Positions 1 through 6,882 of a DNA stretch of 10,218 bases are shown in pieces. Within the stretch, counting starts at the first letter, position 1; the number at the start of each line of letters is the position of its first letter. The translations under genes were made by a program, and so were the position numbers. The notes beneath the pieces were generated by a model. The model did no database searches, had not been told where the DNA came from, and was given only the letters and a program-made list of their open reading frames with translations. This DNA is from an uncultured Methanobrevibacter sp. (lineage in GTDB: Archaea > Methanobacteriota > Methanobacteria > Methanobacteriales > Methanobacteriaceae), in contig NZ_ONER01000062.1 of NCBI RefSeq assembly GCF_900316895.1, forward strand, positions 1 through 10,218, in the 5' to 3' direction.

Positions 1-452
1 AATGCATAACCCTCATTTTCATATTCCAAATAGTAACCTGTATAGCCATACATTTTGGTAGGTGTTCCGCCCAAATCCTCTGCAACCTTTTGACTGTCTA
101 TTCCCTTTCCGGGAGTTCTTGTAACTCCAATTTCAATGTAGTTGTCCTTATTGCTCCAACCCATTGCGCTTGATTTGACGTTTCCGTCATAATTGACATC
201 AGTCCTCAAAGGTTCTGCAACATAATCGGCAGGGATTTCAAATTCGACATTGTCAACCTTGACGGTCTGTGTCTGGTTGAGCAAAAAAGTAGCTGATAAA
301 AAAATAGCCAAAATTATAAAAATAATTAGTATAATAAATATGTGCTTGTTTGAAAATCTGTTCTGCTTATTTGGAACTTTTTCACCGCAATTGGCACAGA
401 ACAATGCATCTTCCTTTAATTTTTCGCCGCATTTACTGCAATAATCTGTCAT
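1..452 (-). CDS. Zinc-ribbon, single-pass membrane protein (partial, C-terminus beyond window)
   Basis: Reading from an ATG at 452 the frame stays open for 150 codons to the window edge, so the C-terminus is missing. The N-terminus is a short zinc ribbon: C5-x2-C8 and C19-x2-C22, each followed by G-E-K. A basic, Asn-rich linker comes next, then one strongly hydrophobic segment (about residues 38-58). A polar domain starting around residue 65 follows, presumably outside the membrane, with a run resembling 'VDNVEFEIPADYV'. A GGTG ribosome binding site lies 6 nt before the ATG. Many archaeal proteins pair an N-terminal zinc ribbon with a membrane anchor and an extracytoplasmic domain of unknown role. 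I do not recognise a specific function. The gene follows mesA by 46 nt on the same strand, with its own AT-rich leader, so it may be a separate transcript. Confidence 0.8.
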   Translation of the reverse strand, partial: MTDYCSKCGEKLKEDALFCANCGEKVPNKQNRFSNKHIFIILIIFIILAIFLSATFLLNQTQTVKVDNVEFEIPADYVAEPLRTDVNYDGNVKSSAMGWSNKDNYIEIGVTRTPGKGIDSQKVAEDLGGTPTKMYGYTGYYLEYENEGYA

Positions 453-498
453 TTTAAACACCAGTGATGATTAGGTAATTATAGAAATGTTTAAAAAT

Positions 499-1443
499 TT
501 AACTGTACTTATCCTTGATTTCATTCATCAGTCTTAACTTTTCAAATGCAACATCCTTAGGAGCCCGTCTCAATCCGCAATCCGGATCCAGCAGAATATT
601 ATCCTTTCCAACAATTTCAATAGCTTCAGTGACCAGATTATCAACATCACCGATATCGTCAACTGTGTTTACAGATGAATCCAGACATCCAAAACCAATT
701 TTTTTATCTGAAACCAGATTATAATTTTCCTTCAGCACATCCAGATTAACATTATTTCCTGCAAATTCAAAGTCCAATATATCAACATCGAATTTTGAAA
801 TGTCCTTGAATGCATCCTTCAGGATACCGCAAACGTGCATTGCCAAAGGTACCTCAAGACCGTCATGCAATATGCCAATTGCCTCACGAGCGGTTTTCAT
901 ATCCACCATTCCTGTTGAGAGAAACGGCTCGTCGATTTGAATATATGCAGGCTCAACCTTTTTGGCGATTGCATCAACTTCAAATTTCAGGCTATGTGCC
1001 AGATCAATTATTGCATCTTCCTTGTTTTTATAAAAACCGGCAATTCTAGAAGAATGGACAATGGTATTAGGGCCTGTAATTATTCCCTTAACGCCCTTGC
1101 CTTCAGGAATGCTGCCTTTAAAGTAATCCTTCATGACTTTTTTTGCAAACTGCAAGTCCTTGACTGAAATTTCCTGAGTCGGATTTCTGATTTTTGACAC
1201 TATTTCAGTATTTCCGTCAACAATCTTCATTCCAGGAATATATTGAGTAAAAATAGAAACCATATCTCCCCTTACCTGACCGTCAGAGATAATGTCTACG
1301 CCAGCATCAAGTTGAGAGATTACACTACTCTTGATAGCTTCTTTAAAAGGATCATATGCACCAAATGCATTTAATAATTTGTCTTTGGCTGAAGATGGTT
1401 CTTTTACTTCAACCGGAAAGCTTCCCACAACTGTAGATTTCAT
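499..1443 (-). CDS. mesA: Methionine synthase, core/archaeal MetE type (corrinoid-dependent, MesA family)
   Basis: This 314-residue protein matches the C-terminal catalytic barrel of cobalamin-independent methionine synthase and lacks the N-terminal folate-binding half of bacterial MetE (about 750 residues). Expected zinc ligands are visible: H203 and C205 in an H-V-C motif, E226 in 'DFEFAGN', and C289 in 'DPDCGL', with spacing like that of E. coli MetE. The start is 'MKSTVVGSFP', the usual opening of the archaeal family, and D171-E172 in 'QIDEP' is also typical. Archaeal core enzymes accept methyl groups from methylcobalamin; the in vivo donor is thought to be a corrinoid protein, possibly MtrA of the methyltransferase complex, rather than methyl-tetrahydrofolate. 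The reaction is methylation of homocysteine to methionine in the cytoplasm. Its ATG overlaps the TGA of the preceding gene (ATGA), so the two are probably translationally coupled. Also annotated as metE. Confidence 0.9.
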   Translation of the reverse strand: MKSTVVGSFPVEVKEPSSAKDKLLNAFGAYDPFKEAIKSSVISQLDAGVDIISDGQVRGDMVSIFTQYIPGMKIVDGNTEIVSKIRNPTQEISVKDLQFAKKVMKDYFKGSIPEGKGVKGIITGPNTIVHSSRIAGFYKNKEDAIIDLAHSLKFEVDAIAKKVEPAYIQIDEPFLSTGMVDMKTAREAIGILHDGLEVPLAMHVCGILKDAFKDISKFDVDILDFEFAGNNVNLDVLKENYNLVSDKKIGFGCLDSSVNTVDDIGDVDNLVTEAIEIVGKDNILLDPDCGLRRAPKDVAFEKLRLMNEIKDKYS

Positions 1444-1754
1444 TTTTTGTTACCGGTATCTAATTTTCTGATTTTTTCAACTTCATCTTCATCGATTGGA
1501 AGCTCAACCACAGATGTTCCGTGACATGGTTTGGTATACGGCAAGAATACTGTTCCCTTTTCATGGTCGAATCCGATTGGAATCGGAGGTATGCCAATAA
1601 CTCTAACTCCCAATACCTCATCGCCAGGTTTAATGTATACCAGATCATCTGCTTTGAATCTTATAATCATTGCGCAGTCCTTGAAACCTGCTTTGGAAGC
1701 GTGGATTTCATAATTATCAGATTGTTGAAGGTATGTATCTAAACAAAAAGACAT
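1440..1754 (-). CDS. Small conserved methanogen protein (DUF1894-like), mesA partner candidate
   Basis: I chose the ATG at 1754 (104 residues, starting 'MSFCLDTYLQQ'). The frame extends upstream to 1784, but that part overlaps the previous gene, and a GGAG site lies about 10 nt before the chosen ATG. There is no signal peptide or membrane segment. The middle looks like a small beta-rich fold ('IKPGDEVLGVRVIGIPPIPIG') followed by 'VFLPYTKPCHGTSVVELP'. C4, C27 and the C76-H77 pair could be reactive or metal-binding, but this is a guess. The C-terminus is a charged helix. It lies 1 nt after the DUF1890-like gene and overlaps mesA by four bases. From memory, the thermophile Methanothermobacter has the same order around its metE (MTH775-777), and the DUF1894 name is assigned on that basis. 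The function is unknown. Confidence 0.75.
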   Translation of the reverse strand: MSFCLDTYLQQSDNYEIHASKAGFKDCAMIIRFKADDLVYIKPGDEVLGVRVIGIPPIPIGFDHEKGTVFLPYTKPCHGTSVVELPIDEDEVEKIRKLDTGNKK

Positions 1755-1755
1755 T

Positions 1756-2214
1756 CTATTCAAACTCCTTAATTGCTCTGTCAAATTTAACTTTAATCGG
1801 TGAAGGATTATGGAAAGCTCTTACCGCAGCAATCAATGCATTGCTTCCGCTTTCTTCAATCATTGTTACAAATTCTGCCACTTCATCAGCATCCCTTGAA
1901 AATACCAATGCCAATGATTTGGTTTGCAATATTTGGTCAAAAGTTACGAAAAATGATGCTGCTGCGTCCTTGTGAACAAAACCGACCAACAAATCATAAT
2001 CTCCTTCATTAATCTCACCTAATGTTCTTTCCAAATCCACTAGATTAAGATTGTAAAGTCCTTCAGGGTCTGATATTTTTACAAGCTTGGAAGCTGCAGG
2101 GTTTGCCGCTATGGTTGTATCATAACCCATTTTAGTTAATCTATTAAAAACATAAACTGCCATTGGAGTTTGGGATGGAGTTTCCGGACATCCAAGTAAT
2201 ACTAACGCTTTCAT
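1756..2214 (-). CDS. Conserved methanogen protein, DUF1890-like (Rossmann-type fold)
   Basis: The ATG at 2214 gives 152 residues starting 'MKALVLLGCPETPSQTPM'. The open frame runs on to 2256 but would overlap the previous gene, and an AGAGGT ribosome binding site sits just upstream of 2214. The pattern is an alternating alpha/beta protein: a hydrophobic first strand (KALVLLG), a conserved-looking C-P-E-T-P-S-Q-T-P loop, a helix, then 'YDTTIAANPAASKLVKIS'. A later segment, 'DLLVGFVHKDAAASFFVTF', ends a second strand. It resembles the MTH777 family (DUF1890), for which a structure exists but no function. The shape recalls flavodoxin-like or B12-binding-like domains, but the D-x-H-x-x-G cobalamin motif is absent. 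Being locked between DUF1894 and mesA suggests a role in supplying or handling the methyl donor; that is inference. Confidence 0.75.
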   Translation of the reverse strand: MKALVLLGCPETPSQTPMAVYVFNRLTKMGYDTTIAANPAASKLVKISDPEGLYNLNLVDLERTLGEINEGDYDLLVGFVHKDAAASFFVTFDQILQTKSLALVFSRDADEVAEFVTMIEESGSNALIAAVRAFHNPSPIKVKFDRAIKEFE

Positions 2215-2227
2215 AAAAAATAACCTC

Positions 2228-3310
2228 TTATGATCTTGTTTTGAGTGAAACAACATTGGCCAAAATCAATGTACCGACAAATATGAATGTCAATAAAGCC
2301 ATACCGTTGATTGTCCTGTTGAACACGAATAAACCAATTAACGCTTGTGCACAGAATGAAGCTAATGCTCCAGTTAATAAAACTTCTCTTCCCAGATATT
2401 TCTTGTTGTTTTTCTCTCTTTTTTCTCTGTACATGTTCAATACTTTAAAACCAATAAGGATGGTTCCGAGTACAAAAGCAACTAATCCTGCAAGTCCTAA
2501 TATACCGAAGTCAAAACCGTATCCGAAGATACCTGGAAGCATATAATCAATTGTATCTTTTTGGTTAACAAGTATACCGAAAAACATTGGGAAAGGAAGA
2601 CCAAAGAATAAAACGAACTGCATCGGCAAGGTAATATAACCTTCAGCAAATGCCGTACCTTCAGCTCCCCAATAGGAAGCTTTCGCATTGTGACCAATCA
2701 ATTGAATGTTGTGCAATACTGTCTTAATACTTGACAGTGAGTATTGTTCAATCCTACTGAACCTTAATATAGGTGAGAAAATTGTCATACCGGTTACTCT
2801 TGATGTAACTTCCAAGAGAACAAAACCAACAGCGGCCACACCTAAAAACATACCAACCCTTTTCATTGTAATTACAGATTTTTCTCTGAAAGATTTGGAT
2901 ATCATCAGATAACCAAAGAACAAACCTATTAACCACAAGATTAAAAAGGATCTGTGCATTAATCCACCGAATACGGTAATGCCCGCAAGGAACAATATAA
3001 CAAATCTTCTGAGAGGCCGTATATCGACTCCCGATTCCTTCATTACCTTCAGCGATGCCAAAGCTGCAACTGTACCCAAAAGAGCAATCGGCCCGAATGG
3101 GTGAGTAAATTCAGCCTGACTAGACGCCACTATCAAAAGCGCGATATCTGCTCCAAAAATAAGTGTAAAACCACCCATAATAAACAATGATAAAAATGTT
3201 ACAACACTTAAGGACAATGGAATTAAGTTCAGTGCAAAAATCCAAGCGACAAAAAGCATTATTCCTACTTCAACAATTAATTGTAAGTGGTTTTGAGCAA
3301 TTAACAACAT
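2228..3310 (-). CDS. Polytopic membrane protein of unknown function
   Basis: A 360-residue protein dominated by hydrophobic stretches, with roughly nine to ten membrane segments: about residues 5-30, 33-62, 74-90, 103-121, 124-140, 152-170, 229-248, 267-291, 309-331 and 335-353. Basic clusters between segments (around 96-104, 142-153 and 292-309, the last very Lys/Arg-rich) suggest cytoplasmic loops. A long polar loop at about 172-225 carries aromatic and charged residues and may face outward. I do not see a transporter signature. Envelope polymer synthesis or export proteins can look like this, but nothing here proves it. The ATG at 3310 has a GTGAT site 7 nt upstream. It starts 36 nt after the tRNA-Ala and ends 13 nt before the DUF1890-like gene, so it probably heads the mesA operon. 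Confidence 0.8.
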   Translation of the reverse strand: MLLIAQNHLQLIVEVGIMLFVAWIFALNLIPLSLSVVTFLSLFIMGGFTLIFGADIALLIVASSQAEFTHPFGPIALLGTVAALASLKVMKESGVDIRPLRRFVILFLAGITVFGGLMHRSFLILWLIGLFFGYLMISKSFREKSVITMKRVGMFLGVAAVGFVLLEVTSRVTGMTIFSPILRFSRIEQYSLSSIKTVLHNIQLIGHNAKASYWGAEGTAFAEGYITLPMQFVLFFGLPFPMFFGILVNQKDTIDYMLPGIFGYGFDFGILGLAGLVAFVLGTILIGFKVLNMYREKREKNNKKYLGREVLLTGALASFCAQALIGLFVFNRTINGMALLTFIFVGTLILANVVSLKTRS

Positions 3311-3346
3311 ATTCTAATCACAATTTCATTTTTAAATTAAATAAAG

Positions 3347-3419
<73 letters not shown>

Positions 3420-3429
3420 AAAAACAAAT

Positions 3430-3456
3430 TTTCAAATATCAATTTAATATTTGAAA
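3430..3456 (-). terminator. Stem-loop with T-run after the hypAB-DUF354 operon, overlapping the tRNA promoter region
   Basis: A perfect 10-bp inverted repeat (3430-3439 and 3447-3456, arms TTTCAAATAT/ATATTTGAAA, 7-nt loop) starts 16 nt after the DUF354 stop codon. On the minus strand it is followed by ATTTGTTTTT, ending directly before the tRNA. This fits a stem plus T-tract terminator. The stem is purely AT-rich, so T-tract termination, the usual archaeal mode, may be the main signal. The same bases, 22-36 nt upstream of tRNA base 1, could also carry the TATA element of the tRNA gene. Confidence 0.45.
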
Positions 3457-3472
3457 TTATTACTATAAATAA

Positions 3473-4504
3473 TTATTTACCATTTTTCGCCAAATCATAT
3501 AGATTATCCAAAATCACCTGGAACAAATCATCAGTCTCAATCTCAATTTTTTCATGAGGGTTGACAATATACTCGAGTGCCTTTTCGATAACATCATCGG
3601 TGTCATTAGACCTGTACATCAAACCTTTATTGACATAATACTGGTCAACTGACAATGTTTCACCAGGATAACATGAAATGACCGGAGTTTGAAGCAGAGC
3701 CGCTTCCCTGTTCATGGTTCCGCCAGCACCAATGACCAGATTTGATTTTTTAATGATGCTTGATGTATCTACAGGCGGTTTCAATATATGGACATTTTCT
3801 ATTCCTTCAAATATTTCAGACTGTTCCTTGAATCTAGGCAATATCAAAATGTTGGCAACATTTTTCAGCTCATCAACAATAGGGGACAGAACTGATTTTC
3901 TGCAATCGACATCAAGATATGATGCAAGTGAAGGTTCCGGCCTCATCAATATGGTTTTGGAATGATTCAATTTAAGATTCAAATCATCAAAGATATTGTC
4001 ATTATATTCAAAGCTTTTGAAATGCATCAATTCAGAGGTACCTTCATATGGAATGATAGTATTGGGATCCGCACCGAACTTCATAAGCTGCCAGAAGTCA
4101 ATGCTGGTTGGAGCGATGATTCTGTCACATAACGGAAGAGTCAACTTGTTGGCGGCCAGTGCCTTTTCATTATCCAAAACATACAAACTTGGAATTCCTA
4201 AACCGAATGAGATTCTAGGAAGTTCAATGGAATGCTTGCTAAGGGCGACATCAACCCTTTCACCATGTATAATGTCTACAAGATTGTACACCCTTTGGGT
4301 ACTCTCCCTTAATTTGTCGTAAAGACTTACACCATGTTTTCCAACAGATATGAAGTCTATTTCATACATTTCAAGTAATTTGTGAATATCTCCAAATTGC
4401 CTTGCTGTTACAATTACGTCCTCACCTTCTGCTTCCAAATACTTGATTACATCTTTAAAAAACCTTACGTGAGGCGCATTTGAGATATCAATCCATACTT
4501 TCAT
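3473..4504 (-). CDS. DUF354 family protein (GT-B-like fold, possible sugar-nucleotide enzyme)
   Basis: The 343-residue protein opens with 'MKVWIDISNAPHVRFF', the typical N-terminal signature of DUF354 (COG1817). This family is predicted to have a GT-B fold like UDP-GlcNAc 2-epimerase and some glycosyltransferases. The C-terminal half has a glycine-rich 'GAGGTMNREAALLQTPVIS' stretch (about residues 271-289), which in GT-B enzymes lines the nucleotide-sugar pocket. No membrane segment or signal peptide is visible, so it should be cytoplasmic. The family has no firmly established reaction; roles in surface polysaccharide or glycan synthesis are suspected. A GGTGGT ribosome binding site precedes the ATG at 4504. 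The gene starts 22 nt after the hypB stop, so it is probably co-transcribed with hypAB although no functional link to nickel is evident. Confidence 0.85.
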   Translation of the reverse strand: MKVWIDISNAPHVRFFKDVIKYLEAEGEDVIVTARQFGDIHKLLEMYEIDFISVGKHGVSLYDKLRESTQRVYNLVDIIHGERVDVALSKHSIELPRISFGLGIPSLYVLDNEKALAANKLTLPLCDRIIAPTSIDFWQLMKFGADPNTIIPYEGTSELMHFKSFEYNDNIFDDLNLKLNHSKTILMRPEPSLASYLDVDCRKSVLSPIVDELKNVANILILPRFKEQSEIFEGIENVHILKPPVDTSSIIKKSNLVIGAGGTMNREAALLQTPVISCYPGETLSVDQYYVNKGLMYRSNDTDDVIEKALEYIVNPHEKIEIETDDLFQVILDNLYDLAKNGK

Positions 4505-4526
4505 GTTACCACCTAAATTAATTTAA

Positions 4527-5177
4527 TTAGTTCATAGCTTCTTCAATGACTTGAATGATTTCATCCAATCCGATGCCTTGTTTAAGGCTTGATTTGATTA
4601 CTTTAACATTTGGATTTAATTTTTTAGCATCAGCAACCATCTTATCAGCATCAGCGCCAACCGCATCTGCAAGGTCGACCTTGTTTATGACAACAACATC
4701 TGATGTCTGGAAAATGATTGGATGTTTTTCTACAGTGTCGTCACCTTCAGTAACACTAACGACGACTATCCTTAAATGGGAACCTAAATCAAAGTCCACA
4801 GGACAAATCAGGTTTCCTACATTTTCAATGATAACCATGTCAAGGTCATCCAATGGCAAATCTTCAAGGCCATGGCCGACAAGGTGTGCATCCAGGTGAC
4901 ATTCTTTACCTGTGTTTAGGCCTACAACAGGAACGTTATGCTTTTCTATACGTCCGGCGTCGAATTTGGAGATTACATCTCCTGCCAAAACACCAATTTT
5001 ATAATCAGTATTATCAATAATCTCTTCAACAAGTGTTGTTTTACCGGAACCGATTGCTCCTACAAAATCAACACAGAATATGTCTTTTTCTTCTAAATTT
5101 TTTAAGTTTTTATCGGCTAATCTTTTATTAGCATCCATAATATTTTTTGCTACTTCAACATCAGCAACTTGGTGCAT
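4527..5177 (-). CDS. hypB: Hydrogenase nickel incorporation GTPase HypB
   Basis: A 216-residue SIMIBI-class GTPase that, with HypA, delivers nickel to the large subunit of [NiFe]-hydrogenases. Visible motifs are the P-loop GAIGSGKT (residues 40-47), 'GKECHLDA' with metal-binding C93-H94, 'ENVGNLICP' (118-126) with C125, and the base-recognition motif NKVD (165-168). C93, H94 and C125 match the dimer-interface metal site known from Methanocaldococcus HypB. The N-terminus has no histidine-rich stretch and no CxxCGC motif, so this is the short archaeal form without a nickel storage tail. A GAGGTGA ribosome binding site precedes the ATG at 5177. It lies 18 nt after hypA. Confidence 0.95.
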   Translation of the reverse strand: MHQVADVEVAKNIMDANKRLADKNLKNLEEKDIFCVDFVGAIGSGKTTLVEEIIDNTDYKIGVLAGDVISKFDAGRIEKHNVPVVGLNTGKECHLDAHLVGHGLEDLPLDDLDMVIIENVGNLICPVDFDLGSHLRIVVVSVTEGDDTVEKHPIIFQTSDVVVINKVDLADAVGADADKMVADAKKLNPNVKVIKSSLKQGIGLDEIIQVIEEAMN

Positions 5178-5195
5178 AATTTCACCTCAATTAAT

Positions 5196-5573
5196 TTAAG
5201 CATCATCTGGCTTTTCTATAACAATATTTTTTACAACAATGTCCTTGCCGTTTAAAGTTTCTACACTTAAGCTGTCGCATTCAGGACATTTTACAAGCGG
5301 AGCATAATGATCACTGTCATCAAGTATGGCTTCACCATGAAATTTACAATCATTACATTCAATTTCCGCAGGAATTTCCTCAAAGACTATCTTTGCATCT
5401 TCCATTATTGTATTCTCAATCAGAACACCTAAAATAAACTCTAACTGTTCAGGATTGATCATTGCTAATCTTCCAACTTCAACGGTGACTTCGTTAACTT
5501 CAGTTGCATTATTTGCCTCAGCAGTTTCAAGAACCGCATTTATAATGCCCTGAGCCATTGATAATTCGTGCAT
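5196..5573 (-). CDS. hypA: Hydrogenase nickel metallochaperone HypA
   Basis: The 125-residue protein starts MHEL; H2 and E3 are the established nickel ligands in HypA. The zinc-binding domain is marked by two pairs, C73-x2-C76 and C96-x2-C99. Length and layout match archaeal HypA, with a slightly long acidic linker (84-90) between the cysteine pairs. HypA takes nickel and passes it to hydrogenase precursor with HypB. In a hydrogenotrophic methanogen the clients would be the F420-reducing, methyl-viologen-reducing and membrane energy-converting hydrogenases. A GGAG ribosome binding site lies 9 nt upstream of the ATG. It is the first gene of a hypA-hypB-DUF354 operon, with a TATA box at 5620-5627. 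Confidence 0.95.
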   Translation of the reverse strand: MHELSMAQGIINAVLETAEANNATEVNEVTVEVGRLAMINPEQLEFILGVLIENTIMEDAKIVFEEIPAEIECNDCKFHGEAILDDSDHYAPLVKCPECDSLSVETLNGKDIVVKNIVIEKPDDA

Positions 5574-5619
5574 TTTATTACTCCTATAAACATTAATATT
5601 TTAAGTTTAGTTTTGTTTA

Positions 5620-5627
5620 CATATAAA
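5620..5627 (-). promoter_or_regulatory. TATA box of the hypA operon
   Basis: On the minus strand the sequence reads TTTATATG, close to the archaeal TTTATATA consensus, preceded by purine-bearing AGC. Transcription would begin about 26 nt downstream near 5594, leaving a leader of about 20 nt that includes the GGAG site. An adjacent small palindrome, GCTAT-TTAAT-ATAGC (5628-5642), abuts the upstream side of the box and could be a regulator site. Confidence 0.55.
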
Positions 5628-5649
5628 GCTATTTAATATAGCAATATCA

Positions 5650-5721
5650 TTTAAGTAATACTTGAACTGTTGAGTTAAACAACAATTATATATCTTATCA
5701 AAGATATAGATATTACTTAAA
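5650..5721 (+). promoter_or_regulatory. Promoter of the aldo/keto reductase gene with nested inverted repeats
   Basis: TATA box TTATATAT at 5686-5693 and ribosome binding site AGGAGAT at 5721-5727 place the start of transcription near 5716-5720. Several symmetric elements surround it. An exact 11-bp inverted pair (TTTAAGTAATA at 5650-5660 and its complement at 5711-5721) flanks the TATA box. The upstream copy is also part of an imperfect palindrome (5650-5666). TGTTG...CAACA lies at 5668-5684, directly before the TATA box. An 8-bp perfect hairpin (5689-5696 with 5701-5708) overlaps its downstream end. The layout looks like operator sites that would block the basal factors or polymerase. The regulator is not in the window. 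Confidence 0.5.
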
Positions 5722-5733
5722 GGAGATAGTATT

Positions 5734-6882
5734 ATGACTTACAAATCAAAATTCGGGTTTGGATGCATGAGGCTTCCATTAACCGATGAAAAGGACCCTA
5801 CATCAATTGACCAAGAACTGTTTAATCAGATGGTTGACATCTACATGGAAAAAGGTTTCAACTACTTTGATACATCATATGCCTACCATAACGGAAAAAG
5901 CGAAGTGGCCATCAGAAAAGCGGTAGTTGACAGATATCCTCGTGAATCCTACCAGATTTGCGACAAAATGCCAACATGGGCATTGGCCGACGAGAAAGAC
6001 AATGAAAAATTTGTCAATGAAATGCTTGAAAGGTTGAACATAGATTATTTTGACGTGTTTTTCATACACAACATCAATACACCATGGTTCAAACTTGCCG
6101 AGGCACACAATGCATTCGAATATGTCAAAAAAATGAAGGAAAACGGAACTGCCAAAAAAATCGGTTTCAGCTTCCATGACCATGCAAGCCTGCTTGAAGA
6201 GGTTCTTGACAAATATGGAGATATGCTGGATATCGTCCAATTGGAGCTGAATTATCTTGATTGGGAAGATCCCGCCATTGAAGCTCACAAATGCTATGAT
6301 TTATGTGTGAAACATGGACTTGAGGTTTATGTAATGGAACCTCTTAAAGGCGGAGTCATCGTAAACCCAAATGATGAAATCAGAAATGATTTCAAGGAGT
6401 TCAATCCCGACAAGTCAATAGCCAGTTTTGCATTAAGATTCTGCGCTTCACTTGAACATGTTAAAATGGTACTGAGCGGCATGAGCAAAATGGATGATTT
6501 GCTTGACAATTGCGATACCTACGAGAATTTCGAACCATTGACAAGCGAAGAAAATGAATTTTTAGAAAAAATGGCTGACAAGCTTAATTCAAGCGTTGCA
6601 GTGCCATGCAGCGAATGCGGATATTGCGTTGACGCCTGTCCTGAAATGATACCTATTCCTGAATACTTCAGCTTATATAACCTCAGTAAAAACCGTCCGG
6701 AGTCAGATATCTACAGGCTGTATTTCGATAAGTTAAGTGACGAAAAGGTTTCTGCAGAGGACTGTACATTTTGCGGAACCTGTCTGGACTACTGTACACA
6801 ACACATTGACATTCCTGAAGAGCTGGAAAAAGTCTGTGAACATTTCGGAGAAGGATTTACACCTTATGCAGGCTCTCCTTAA
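5734..6882 (+). CDS. Aldo/keto reductase with C-terminal 2x[4Fe-4S] ferredoxin-like domain
   Basis: The 382-residue protein has an aldo/keto reductase barrel (about residues 1-275) followed by a ferredoxin-like tail, the COG1453-type arrangement common in anaerobes. The catalytic tetrad is present: D46, Y51 ('DTSYAYH'), K78 ('CDKMP') and H112 ('FFIHN'). Two four-cysteine clusters follow: C292, C295, C298, C302 with a trailing proline, and C344, C347, C350, C354. Both fit [4Fe-4S] centres and would let the enzyme exchange electrons with ferredoxin or a partner protein. The substrate is not known. The start is supported by a strong AGGAGAT site 6 nt upstream. The gene stands alone, divergent from hypA. 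Its TAA stop overlaps the stop of the convergent helicase gene by bases 6880-6881. Confidence 0.9.
   Translation: MTYKSKFGFGCMRLPLTDEKDPTSIDQELFNQMVDIYMEKGFNYFDTSYAYHNGKSEVAIRKAVVDRYPRESYQICDKMPTWALADEKDNEKFVNEMLERLNIDYFDVFFIHNINTPWFKLAEAHNAFEYVKKMKENGTAKKIGFSFHDHASLLEEVLDKYGDMLDIVQLELNYLDWEDPAIEAHKCYDLCVKHGLEVYVMEPLKGGVIVNPNDEIRNDFKEFNPDKSIASFALRFCASLEHVKMVLSGMSKMDDLLDNCDTYENFEPLTSEENEFLEKMADKLNSSVAVPCSECGYCVDACPEMIPIPEYFSLYNLSKNRPESDIYRLYFDKLSDEKVSAEDCTFCGTCLDYCTQHIDIPEELEKVCEHFGEGFTPYAGSP

Noticed and set aside
250..444. A 64-codon plus-strand frame near the left edge
   Set aside because: It is antisense to the zinc-ribbon membrane protein, whose Cys-x2-Cys pairs and membrane segment make the minus-strand reading clearly better.
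810..1167. Plus-strand open frames inside mesA
   Set aside because: They lie antisense to a well-supported conserved gene, have no ribosome binding sites and their translations resemble no protein family.
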